Part shown: positions 1-6,558 of the stretch, in pieces
How positions within the stretch are numbered: the first letter of the stretch is position 1
Layout: the number at the start of each line of letters is the position of its first letter
NCBI GenBank assembly: GCA_946406195.1
Contig: CAMJJT010000020.1
Span: 1 to 37,962 of the forward strand
DNA length: 37,962 nucleotides
Origin: an uncultured Bacteroidales bacterium
Lineage (GTDB): Bacteria > Bacteroidota > Bacteroidia > Bacteroidales > Paludibacteraceae
Direction of reading: 5' to 3'
The notes under the pieces: model-generated
The model's input: only the letters and a program-made list of their open reading frames with translations
What the model was told of the DNA's origin: nothing
Databases searched by the model: none
Position numbers and translations under genes: made by a program

Positions 1-124
1 CACGGTTCAGAATGGTACCGCCATTCGACGTGAGAAGATTCTCGAATTTTTCTACAGCCTCCTTTGTCTGCGGCTCAGACAAAACGGGAGTCAACACGAA
101 GGCTGTTTCGTAATGATTTACCAT
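1..124 (-). CDS. rpsF: 30S ribosomal protein S6, N-terminal part
   Basis: Reading the minus strand from the ATG at 124-122 gives a protein beginning MVNHYETAFVLTPVLS, the S6 N-terminus (first beta strand of the ferredoxin-like fold). S6 binds 16S rRNA with S18 in the small-subunit platform. Only about 41 codons are present; the gene runs off the left edge of the window. In Bacteroidales rpsF normally heads an rpsF-rpsR-rplI operon, which would lie outside the window. A promoter at 226-257 reads into it, giving a leader of about 95 nt that contains the 9-bp CTAG ladder at 166-201. Identification is by eye from the N-terminal sequence. Confidence 0.9.
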   Translation of the reverse strand, partial: MVNHYETAFVLTPVLSEPQTKEAVEKFENLLTSNGGTILNR

Positions 125-165
125 TGTAGTAAATTGTTAATTTTAATTTTGTTAATAATAGTTCT

Positions 166-201
166 CTAGTATATCTAGGCCTTCTAGTATATCTAGTCTC
201 T
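166..201. repeat. 9-bp tandem repeat, CTAG ladder (4 units)
   Basis: CTAG occurs at 166, 175, 184 and 193, exactly 9 bp apart, each followed by five variable bases. It lies in the untranslated leader of rpsF. A longer ladder with the same period is at 17842-17905 beside rplS. Confidence 0.9.
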
Positions 202-225
202 CTCGCATAACGCGAAAAAAGCGTG

Positions 226-257
226 CAAAATTACTGCTTTTTTTTGACATACGCAAA
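226..257 (-). promoter_or_regulatory. rpsF promoter (Bacteroidetes sigma-ABfr type)
   Basis: On the minus strand the -33 element TTTG (254-257) and the -7 element TAATTTTG (226-233) are separated by exactly 20 bp. The surrounding bases (AAAAAAAAGCAGTA before, GCACGCTTTTT after) are almost the same as at the rplS promoter at 18436-18467. Confidence 0.8.
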
Positions 258-275
258 TATTTCGTGAGAAAAATC

Positions 276-328
276 AAAAAAATATGCATTTTTGCATGAT
301 TCGTTTGACATTTTGGACCTGTTATGCT
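276..328. repeat. 53-bp direct repeat, copy 1
   Basis: Exact 53-bp match to 455-507. It contains the interrupted palindrome ATGCATTTTTGCAT. The copies lie in the 486-bp non-coding stretch between rpsF and the lipoprotein gene; small open frames over this region do not look like proteins. Confidence 0.95.
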
Positions 329-401
329 CGCATAAATAGGTTCAAAGTGGCAAATGAATTAGGTCGGAGACCTTTTTGATTTTTCGGAATTACGCCTCTT
401 T

Positions 402-444
402 TATTTCGAGGTGGGACGCGCAGCGTGTCGGTGCCCTCGAAATA
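402..444. other. Inverted repeat between the two 53-bp copies
   Basis: A 10-bp arm at 402-411 (TATTTCGAGG) pairs perfectly with 435-444 (CCTCGAAATA), enclosing a GC-rich 23-nt loop. It is not followed by a T-run, so it is not a convincing terminator. It may be an operator or RNA structure; function unknown. Confidence 0.55.
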
Positions 445-454
445 TTTCCTCTCA

Positions 455-507
455 AAAAAAATATGCATTTTTGCATGATTCGTTTGACATTTTGGACCTG
501 TTATGCT
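455..507. repeat. 53-bp direct repeat, copy 2
   Basis: Identical to 276-328. This copy ends about 37 bp before the -33 element of the promoter at 544-575, so it could carry a regulator site for the lipoprotein gene. Confidence 0.95.
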
Positions 508-543
508 TTTTCTTTCGTCCATAATTCTTTTTTTGCTTTTTTA

Positions 544-575
544 TTTGCATATTCCATAAAAATGTTGTACCTTTG
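544..575 (+). promoter_or_regulatory. Promoter of the 611-1435 lipoprotein gene
   Basis: TTTG at 544-547, 20-bp spacer, TACCTTTG at 568-575, matching the Bacteroidetes consensus. The start codon follows 35 bp downstream. Confidence 0.8.
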
Positions 576-610
576 CACCCGGAAATAAAATCATCCAAAT
601 ATAAACAATT

Positions 611-1435
611 ATGAAAAAACTCATTTACTTTGCTCTCGTAGCTTTCACCCTCTCTTTTGTCGCTTGTAGTGGCAACGATCCGGTAATGACTCCGCCTCAA
701 GGAGCCATCGCAGGTATCTTCTCCGTCGGACTGGACACCAAAGTCTATTTCTCAAATGGAAACTTGCAGGCAAAAACCAACCCTTATCCTAATGAACCGA
801 ATTGGTATTTCGCAGATCATCAGTGGGATACAATCGGATCAGCTCTTTCTGTGCGTATCGAGCACTTTACTTGGAATGCTATCAAAGGGGATTATCCGAA
901 TACTTTTGTGGATTGGAAAAACAGCGCGATTGAGAACGGCAATAAAGGCAAAACCACTTGGCGTGTGCTCACAGCCGAAGAGTGGCACTATCTCTTTTGC
1001 GAACGTAAAGACGCGGATAGCTTATTTACTACAGGAAAAATCAATGGGGTAAATGGTGTCATCCTTCTCCCTGATAACTGGTCCAATGAAAAGTTTGACA
1101 ATGCGGGAAAGGGTCTAATATATAAACCCGAAGAAGATGGATATTGGAACAAGAACAAAGACAACTTCTCCTTCATTATCCGAGATGGCTACGCTTGGAC
1201 TGTGATGGAACAAGCAGGCGCGGTCTTTCTGCCTGCTGCGGGCTCTGCTTGGGAGGGAAGCCCGGGAAATGTTAATGAAGATTGTGCTTACTGGTCTGCT
1301 ACACCGTTGAGTGAGACAGGGGCAAATGAGGCATGGGCATACAATTTTTATGGTAGCGATAGTGAGATTTGGCTGCAATCTACGCGCTTGAAGGCTGTCG
1401 GTATGTCACTCCGCCTCGTAGTAGATGTCAAATAA
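611..1435 (+). CDS. FISUMP-like exported lipoprotein
   Basis: The 274-aa product begins with a lipoprotein signal peptide, hydrophobic residues 4-17 ending LSFVAC, so Cys19 is the probable lipidated residue. The mature part shows the pattern of Bacteroidales FISUMP/'major paralogous domain' proteins: 'VYFSNGNLQ' (about 45-53), 'WYFADHQWDTIG', 'WRVLTAEEWHYLF' (about 116-128), 'GVILLPDNW', 'AGAVFLPAAG', 'YWSATPL' and a final 'MSLRLVVDVK'. This domain is thought to have a C-type-lectin/FGE-like fold; no enzymatic role is known. The gene at 11857-12813 is a paralogue with the same motif order but a different C-terminus. It has its own promoter and terminator, so it is monocistronic. Surface binding is a guess from the family. 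Confidence 0.75.
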   Translation: MKKLIYFALVAFTLSFVACSGNDPVMTPPQGAIAGIFSVGLDTKVYFSNGNLQAKTNPYPNEPNWYFADHQWDTIGSALSVRIEHFTWNAIKGDYPNTFVDWKNSAIENGNKGKTTWRVLTAEEWHYLFCERKDADSLFTTGKINGVNGVILLPDNWSNEKFDNAGKGLIYKPEEDGYWNKNKDNFSFIIRDGYAWTVMEQAGAVFLPAAGSAWEGSPGNVNEDCAYWSATPLSETGANEAWAYNFYGSDSEIWLQSTRLKAVGMSLRLVVDVK

Positions 1436-1466
1436 CGTTTCGCTCTTGGCATGTATGCCAACTCTC

Positions 1467-1505
1467 ATCCCTCGCTCTCCTCGCAGAGTGGGGGATTTCT
1501 TTTTG
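1467..1505 (+). terminator. Rho-independent terminator after the lipoprotein gene
   Basis: A 12-bp stem (ATCCCTCGCTCT, 1467-1478, with AGAGTGGGGGAT, 1485-1496; two G-T pairs), a 6-nt loop and the T-rich tract TTCTTTTTG. Confidence 0.8.
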
Positions 1506-1506
1506 T

Positions 1507-1548
1507 ATCCGCCATTTCCCCTTTTTGTATCAGCCATGCATGGCGGAT
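1507..1548. other. Inverted repeat in the 1436-1902 intergenic stretch
   Basis: ATCCGCCAT (1507-1515) pairs with ATGGCGGAT (1540-1548) across a 24-nt loop. It sits directly after the terminator and has no T-run. Role unknown. Confidence 0.4.
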
Positions 1549-1597
1549 TGGAAATGCCGCCTCTCTCTCCATATCCACCTGATTTCCGCCTGTTCGC

Positions 1598-1641
1598 AAT
1601 GGATGCTCAATGGATGCTGAATGGATGCTCAATGGATGCTC
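1598..1641. repeat. 11-bp tandem repeat, 4 units
   Basis: Units AATGGATGCTC, AATGGATGCTG, AATGGATGCTC, AATGGATGCTC; only unit 2 differs. It lies in the otherwise featureless part of the intergenic stretch between the lipoprotein gene and mdh. Confidence 0.95.
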
Positions 1642-1831
1642 AATGGGAGATTCTTACGACCTCAGTACTACCACAAGCCGAGAAATAGCTCAGAAAAACC
1701 GGCAGACTGACACACATCGTAATTTCGCTGCAAAGGTAATACTTTTTTTCCGTATTTCCAAATTTTATACCCTCCAAAAATTCAACTTTTTTTAAAAAAA
1801 GCGAAAAAAATGCACTTTTATTCTTAATATA

Positions 1832-1863
1832 TTTGTATATATACAAAATTTGTTGTATCTTTG
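1832..1863 (+). promoter_or_regulatory. mdh promoter
   Basis: TTTG at 1832-1835, 20-bp spacer, TATCTTTG at 1856-1863. The ATG is 39 bp downstream. Confidence 0.8.
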
Positions 1864-1902
1864 CACGCTATTTTGAATAAATCATTTAAATCTATATAAA
1901 TT

Positions 1903-2844
1903 ATGTCTAAAGTAACTGTTGTTGGCGCAGGAAACGTTGGAGCAACGTGCGCAAATGTGTTGGCGGTAAATGAGGTAGCCAACGAAGTATGTCTCATTGA
2001 TATCAAGGAGGGTTTTGCTGAGGGTAAAGCCATGGATATCATGCAAACGGCTCAGTTGATGGGTTTTGATACCGTTGTGGAGGGTGTGACGAATGATTAC
2101 AGCAAGACCAGCGGTTCGGATGTAGTGATCATCACTTCCGGTCTGCCCCGTAAACCCGGTATGACCCGTGAGGAGCTCATCGGTGTGAACGCCGGTATCG
2201 TGAAATCTGTTTGCGATCAGGTCCTCAAATATAGCCCGAACGCTATCCTCGTTGTTGTTTCCAACCCGATGGATACCATGGCTTATCTGACGCTACACGC
2301 GCTCGGCCTGCCGCGTAACCGTGTCATCGGTATGGGTGGTGCATTGGACAGCGCACGTCTCAAATACTTCCTCAGCCAGGCGCTCAAGTGCAACGCCAAC
2401 GATGTGGACGGCTTCGTCATCGGTGGTCACGGCGACACAACCATGATTCCTCTGACCAGCTACACTACCTATAAAGGTATCAACGTATCCGAGTTCCTGA
2501 GTGCTGAAGAACTGGAGAACGTCGTTAAATCGACGATGGTTGGCGGTGCTACACTCACAGGACTCCTCGGTACTTCCGCTTGGATGGCGCCGGGAGCTGC
2601 TGCTGCTTCCGTAGCTGAGGCAATCATCAAGGACCAGAAAAAGATGATCCCGTGCTCCGCTGCCCTCGAAGGAGAGTATGGCATGAAGGATATTACCATC
2701 GGTGTACCTTGTATCATCGGTAAGAACGGTATCGAGAAAATCCTTGAACTGAACATCAGCGAAGAGGAGCGTGCTAAACTGCACGAGTCCGAAGCTGCTG
2801 TCCGCAAAACTACCGCGATTTTAAAAGAACTCAATGTCCTTTAA
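1903..2844 (+). CDS. mdh: Malate dehydrogenase
   Basis: The 313-aa product is an LDH-like malate dehydrogenase, interconverting malate and oxaloacetate with NAD(H) in the cytoplasm. Visible motifs are the Rossmann loop VGAGNVGAT (residues 7-15), the acidic residue after beta 2 (CLIDIKEG), the mobile substrate loop with arginines 'LPRKPGMTR', the 'VSNPMDTM' segment where MDHs bind substrate, and the catalytic 'GGHGDTTMIP' histidine. Length is normal. In Bacteroidales it serves the reductive branch to fumarate and succinate. It has a strong own promoter; the next gene starts 43 bp later with no terminator between, so it may be co-transcribed with the sphingolipid genes. The spacer holds a 4 x TTTGAAA array. 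Confidence 0.95.
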   Translation: MSKVTVVGAGNVGATCANVLAVNEVANEVCLIDIKEGFAEGKAMDIMQTAQLMGFDTVVEGVTNDYSKTSGSDVVIITSGLPRKPGMTREELIGVNAGIVKSVCDQVLKYSPNAILVVVSNPMDTMAYLTLHALGLPRNRVIGMGGALDSARLKYFLSQALKCNANDVDGFVIGGHGDTTMIPLTSYTTYKGINVSEFLSAEELENVVKSTMVGGATLTGLLGTSAWMAPGAAAASVAEAIIKDQKKMIPCSAALEGEYGMKDITIGVPCIIGKNGIEKILELNISEEERAKLHESEAAVRKTTAILKELNVL

Positions 2845-2849
2845 AAGCA

Positions 2850-2877
2850 TTTGAAATTTGAAATTTGAAATTTGAAA
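2850..2877. repeat. 7-bp tandem repeat, 4 x TTTGAAA
   Basis: Four identical heptamers fill the 43-bp spacer between mdh and the palmitoyltransferase gene. Confidence 0.97.
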
Positions 2878-2887
2878 TTTATTTTCA

Positions 2888-4072
2888 ATGGATCTATTTG
2901 AAAAATGTGACCATTTTGAGACCCTCAAGCAGGTTCGCAAATTAGGCATCTATCCTTATTTCCACGAGTTGGAGAGCCGTCAGGCACCTGTTGTCCAGAT
3001 GGAGAACCACCGTGTGATCATGCTGGGCTCCAATAACTACCTCGGCTTCACAGAGAACGAGGCGGTTATCAAAGCCGGACATGAGGCACTGGATAAATAT
3101 GGTTCAGGTGTAAGCGGCAGTCGTTTCTTGAATGGCACGCTGGATCTGCACTTGCAACTCGAGAAGGAGATTGCGGAGTTCACAGGCTACGAGGAGTGTA
3201 TGACATGCTCTACGGGCTTCCAAACCAACCTCGCTATCATCTCTGCTATCTGCGGGAAGGACGATTATATCCTCAACGACCGAGAGAACCACGCCTCTAT
3301 CTACGACGCTTGCCGTCTCAGTTACGCCAAAGTCCTCCGCTATCGTCACTCGGATATGTTGGACCTCGAGCGCCAACTCAAATCCATCCCGGAGAATGCC
3401 GGTAAGTTAATCATCACAGATGGTGTCTTCTCTATGCGCGGAGACATCTGCAAACTGCCGGAGATCTGCGCGCTCGCAGAGAAATACGGAGCACGTGTGA
3501 TGGTGGACGATGCACATGGTTTCGGTGTACTCGGACCCGGTGGTCGCGGCACGGCGGCGCATTTCGGGCTCACCGACAAAGTGGATATCACGATGCTGAC
3601 TTTCTCCAAGTCCTTAGCCTCCATCGGAGGATGTATGCTCACCTCGCACCGCGTAGCCGATTGGTTACGCCATGTGAGCCGTCCGTTCATCTTCTCCGCT
3701 TCGATCACACCCTGCTCGGCAGCTACCGCTTTGGAGGCTTTGCATCAGTTGATTCTGGATCCCGAGAGACCGACTCGTCTGATGAACATCGCGAAGTATT
3801 TCCAGAAATCGCTCTTGGCGAACGGAGTGAAGATCATTGAAGCACCGACGCCTATCGTACCTATCTTCACCTATAAGACGCTCGATACCCTCTTCTTCGG
3901 CAAGAAGATGTTCGATGAAGGCGTGTATGTCAACCCCGTGATTGCACCTGCTTGCGTGGAGGGAGAATGTCTCCTCCGCACGACGCTCATGGCTACACAT
4001 ACTGAGCCGATTATTGACGAGGCGGTGGAGATCATCGCACGTGTACTTCGTGAGGGTGCCCCGCAGATGTGA
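2888..4072 (+). CDS. spt: Serine palmitoyltransferase (alpha-oxoamine synthase family)
   Basis: The 394-aa product is a PLP enzyme of the alpha-oxoamine synthase family and most resembles Bacteroides serine palmitoyltransferase, which condenses serine with a long-chain acyl-CoA to 3-ketosphinganine, the first step of sphingolipid synthesis. Supporting segments are 'GSNNYLG', 'SGVSGSRFLNGTLDLH', 'DDAHGFGVLG' (PLP-ring Asp/His), the Schiff-base lysine in 'TFSKSLASIGG' (Lys241), and 'RTTLMATHT' near the end. The SRFLNGTLDLH and FSKSLASIGG strings match the Bacteroides enzyme as I recall it. Related enzymes (KBL, AONS) cannot be wholly excluded. The downstream SDR gene begins at the stop codon, supporting a two-step sphingolipid unit. 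Cytoplasmic or peripheral membrane. Confidence 0.82.
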   Translation: MDLFEKCDHFETLKQVRKLGIYPYFHELESRQAPVVQMENHRVIMLGSNNYLGFTENEAVIKAGHEALDKYGSGVSGSRFLNGTLDLHLQLEKEIAEFTGYEECMTCSTGFQTNLAIISAICGKDDYILNDRENHASIYDACRLSYAKVLRYRHSDMLDLERQLKSIPENAGKLIITDGVFSMRGDICKLPEICALAEKYGARVMVDDAHGFGVLGPGGRGTAAHFGLTDKVDITMLTFSKSLASIGGCMLTSHRVADWLRHVSRPFIFSASITPCSAATALEALHQLILDPERPTRLMNIAKYFQKSLLANGVKIIEAPTPIVPIFTYKTLDTLFFGKKMFDEGVYVNPVIAPACVEGECLLRTTLMATHTEPIIDEAVEIIARVLREGAPQM

Positions 4073-4074
4073 TT

Positions 4075-4878
4075 ATGAAAACGCTTGTAATCACCGGTGG
4101 TAGTAGCGGTATAGGAAAAGCCACAGCCTCGCTCTTCGCAGAGCGGGGCTGGCGTGTTTTTGAACTCAGCCGACACGGAGCAGATGTACAGAAGAACAAT
4201 GTACCATCGGGGGAAATCATTCATGTGACCTGTGATGTCTGTTCCGAGGAGAGTTGCCGCACGGCGATGGAAGAAGTACTCAAGCAAACGGATCACATCG
4301 ACGTAGTCATTTCCAACGCCGGTTTCGGTATTTCTGGCGCAGTAGAGTTCACCGAGATGGAGGAAGTGGAGCATCAGATGGATGTCAACTTCTTAGGAGC
4401 CGTCCGTTTCACCCAAGCTGTCTTGCCGCAACTCCGCAAACAGCGTTCCGGACGGATCATCTACACCTCTTCGGTCGCAGCCATCCTTGCGGTTCCTTTT
4501 CAGTCTTTCTACTCCGCTTCGAAGGCGGCTATCAATGCCCTTGCTCTTTCCTTGGCAAACGAGTTACGACCCTTCGGCATCTCAGTTTCAGTTATGATGC
4601 CGGGCGATGTAAGTACCAGTTTTACGGACGCCAGACATAAGTCTGCTGCAGGCGAACAGATCTACACCGCTGCCAAGAAAGCTGTCTCGGCGATGGAGCG
4701 CGACGAACGGGCAGGTATGCAACCCCTTCAGATGGCGAAGCTCTTCTATCATATAGCTACTTGCCTCAGTCCTCGTCCGCAGTATGTGGGCGGTTTCGGT
4801 TACCGCGTCTTATGTTTCTTGGAGCGCCTTCTCCCAAAACGCTTCGTCAACTGGATTGAATACAAAGTCTATTCCTAA
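4075..4878 (+). CDS. Short-chain dehydrogenase, candidate 3-ketosphinganine reductase
   Basis: The 267-aa product (ATG at 4075; a GTG at 4069 overlapping the previous stop would add two residues) is a classical SDR. It has the nucleotide loop TGGSSGIG near residue 7, 'SNAG', the catalytic Ser in 'YTSSVAA', and Tyr146-x3-Lys150 in 'YSASK'. A hydrophobic, basic C-terminus ('VLCFLERLLPKRFVNWIEYK') could associate with membrane. It starts 2 bp after the serine palmitoyltransferase stop, so translation is probably coupled. In eukaryotes, and reportedly in Bacteroides, a reductase converts 3-ketosphinganine to sphinganine; this enzyme is the obvious candidate by position. The family alone gives no substrate, so the reaction is inferred. 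Confidence 0.8.
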   Translation: MKTLVITGGSSGIGKATASLFAERGWRVFELSRHGADVQKNNVPSGEIIHVTCDVCSEESCRTAMEEVLKQTDHIDVVISNAGFGISGAVEFTEMEEVEHQMDVNFLGAVRFTQAVLPQLRKQRSGRIIYTSSVAAILAVPFQSFYSASKAAINALALSLANELRPFGISVSVMMPGDVSTSFTDARHKSAAGEQIYTAAKKAVSAMERDERAGMQPLQMAKLFYHIATCLSPRPQYVGGFGYRVLCFLERLLPKRFVNWIEYKVYS

Positions 4879-4893
4879 TCCCGCCCTTTCAAA

Positions 4894-5772
4894 ATGAAGC
4901 ACATTTGTATCATCTCTCCTTCAGGAGCTATAGACCCTTCCTTCATCGAAGGTGCTTCTTCGCGCTTGCGCGCGTGGGGATATATAGTGAGCGAGGGCGC
5001 GCACGCGCGCGATAAATGGGGAAGGTTCGCGGGAAAAGATGAGGACCGTTTGGCGGATATTATCGCGGCGTTGACCAATCCGGAGGTGGATCTCATTCTT
5101 TGTGCGCGAGGTGGATACGGATTACAACGAATCATTGACCGTGTACCTCGGATCACGAAACCGATCATCGGGTTTAGTGACATCACCGCCTTGCATCAAC
5201 TTTCTGCAATCTGCCATCAGCCCTCTGTTCATGGTATCATGTGTAAGCATATAGCTACTCTGCCGGAGGATAGCGAACCCATCCTTGCGCTACGCAAGAC
5301 CCTCTCCGGCGAGGACTTAACATACCGTTTTGAGCGCCATCCGCTCAATCGCGACGGACAAGCGGAAGGCTTGCTTATCGGCGGAAACCTCTCCGTGCTC
5401 TACGGCTTGCAAGGCACACCTTACGCGATCCCCTCAGGGGAGAGTTGGAGAGAGGTTTCTCCTATCCTCCTCATCGAAGACATCGCTGAGCGGCATTACC
5501 ATATAGACCGGATGATCCGTAACTTACGAATGAGCGGAGTCTTGGCGAATCTGAGTGGTCTGATCGTCGGACAGTTCAGCGATTGCGAGGACGATCCCCT
5601 TATGCAACAGACGGTCTACGAGACAATAAAAGAGGCAGTCGTGGATTACGACTACCCCGTTCTTTTCAACGCTCCTATCGGGCATGTGGAGCACAATGTG
5701 CCGTTATGGATACATGGTCATACGTCCGTCCACAGTAGCACGGATGGTGTCCTGCTCACGAACCGCCTCTAA
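4894..5772 (+). CDS. ldcA: LD-carboxypeptidase (MEROPS S66)
   Basis: The 292-aa product is an S66 serine peptidase that removes the terminal D-Ala from murein tetrapeptides during cell-wall recycling. The nucleophile is Ser95 in 'IIGFSDITAL', preceded by 'CARGGYG' (70-76); the remaining triad residues lie in 'LLIEDIAERHYHIDRM' (Glu) and 'PIGHVEHNVPL' (His). No signal peptide is seen, consistent with the cytoplasmic enzyme. It starts 15 bp after the SDR gene, so it probably belongs to the same transcript. Its last 69 bp overlap, tail to tail, the 3' end of the minus-strand nucleotidase gene. Confidence 0.9.
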   Translation: MKHICIISPSGAIDPSFIEGASSRLRAWGYIVSEGAHARDKWGRFAGKDEDRLADIIAALTNPEVDLILCARGGYGLQRIIDRVPRITKPIIGFSDITALHQLSAICHQPSVHGIMCKHIATLPEDSEPILALRKTLSGEDLTYRFERHPLNRDGQAEGLLIGGNLSVLYGLQGTPYAIPSGESWREVSPILLIEDIAERHYHIDRMIRNLRMSGVLANLSGLIVGQFSDCEDDPLMQQTVYETIKEAVVDYDYPVLFNAPIGHVEHNVPLWIHGHTSVHSSTDGVLLTNRL

Positions 5773-6441
5773 GTACAAATCGCGGATCAGCAGATCGCTC
5801 TTCCAATAATCCACATATTTCGTCAGCGCTTCCATATGGTCGGCTCCTCCGGAGAGGTAGTCGCTGGTAGCAACCGTATAAAGCGCCGTAGGGTTCACAT
5901 CTTTGCCGCCTATCGTCACGTCCGCCAATTGACTGTCAACGGTCTTCACGCGCATACCGGCTACGCCTTGTCCTCCATAACGCGCAAACGATTCGCATAA
6001 TTCAATAATGTCGGTGCCCTGAAGGGTGAGAACCACAAGCCGGTTATCGAATGGCATAAGCTCAAAGACACAACCGCGGGTAATAGGTCCTGCCTGCCAG
6101 TTACAACGCATTCCGCCCATATTAACAATCGCTATATCCACATGACCCGGATAAGCGCGTTTGGCGGCTTCCCATAACGCATCGCTTGCCCAGTTGAGCA
6201 TTGGACATTCGGGTTCTCCCACCCACATATCTTGCGCTGCATACCCAATCTGCACGTTCATCTCGCGCTCCAAATCCGCTTTGACCGGAGCTAATTGAGC
6301 CAGATAAACGGTGTCCTGCAAGCAGTCTGAAGATGCATCAACGGGAATAGCTTCGGTAGTACAGTCGGAAACATGGACCGGTTGACGCATACATGCGCCC
6401 ATGAGGGCTGCCATGAAGAGTAAAAAGATACTTTTTCGCAT
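5704..6441 (-). CDS. 5'-nucleotidase C-terminal-domain lipoprotein (half enzyme)
   Basis: The 245-aa product has a lipoprotein signal ending MGAC (Cys17) and then only the UshA-type substrate-binding C-terminal domain: 'VDIAIVNMGGMRCNWQAGPIT', 'ELMPFDNRLVVLTLQGTDI', 'VATSDYLSGGADHM'. The metallophosphatase N-terminal domain that hydrolyses the phosphate ester is absent. Some Bacteroidales carry the two halves as adjacent genes, but no partner is next to this one. It would act in the periplasm or at the outer membrane with a partner encoded elsewhere, or be a binding protein only. Its own promoter is at 6464-6495. The 69-bp convergent overlap with ldcA includes plausible family sequence on both strands, so neither end looks like an artefact. 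Confidence 0.8.
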   Translation of the reverse strand: MRKSIFLLFMAALMGACMRQPVHVSDCTTEAIPVDASSDCLQDTVYLAQLAPVKADLEREMNVQIGYAAQDMWVGEPECPMLNWASDALWEAAKRAYPGHVDIAIVNMGGMRCNWQAGPITRGCVFELMPFDNRLVVLTLQGTDIIELCESFARYGGQGVAGMRVKTVDSQLADVTIGGKDVNPTALYTVATSDYLSGGADHMEALTKYVDYWKSDLLIRDLYLEAVREQDTIRATVDGRMTMYP

Positions 6442-6463
6442 GGTAGATATAGTTTTTATGGCG

Positions 6464-6495
6464 CAAAATTACAAAAAAAATATGAAATACGCAAA
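6464..6495 (-). promoter_or_regulatory. Promoter of the nucleotidase-like gene
   Basis: On the minus strand TTTG (6492-6495), 20-bp spacer, TAATTTTG (6464-6471). The repeat array at 6496-6523 directly abuts the -33 element. Confidence 0.75.
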
Positions 6496-6523
6496 TTTTC
6501 AATTTTCAATTTTCAATTTTCAA
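6496..6523. repeat. 7-bp tandem repeat, 4 x TTTTCAA
   Basis: Four identical heptamers between two divergent promoters. The array borders the -33 element of the minus-strand promoter and covers the -33 position of the pepD promoter, so unit gain or loss would change the separation and upstream sequence. Confidence 0.97.
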
Positions 6524-6541
6524 TTATTTTTTGTATCTTTG
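6510..6541 (+). promoter_or_regulatory. pepD promoter with repeat-derived -33 region
   Basis: A good -7 element TATCTTTG at 6534-6541 lies 18 bp before the gene. The -33 position (6510-6513) reads TTTT rather than TTTG and falls inside the heptamer array. Confidence 0.6.
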
Positions 6542-6558
6542 CGCAAAATTTTGAAATT

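Noticed and set aside
322..588. Short open frames on both strands across the 53-bp repeats
   Set aside because: They follow the duplicated non-coding DNA, have no family resemblance and overlap promoter signals.
4069..4074. GTG start for the SDR overlapping the spt stop
   Set aside because: Possible, but the ATG two codons later starts directly at the Rossmann strand and is the commoner start.
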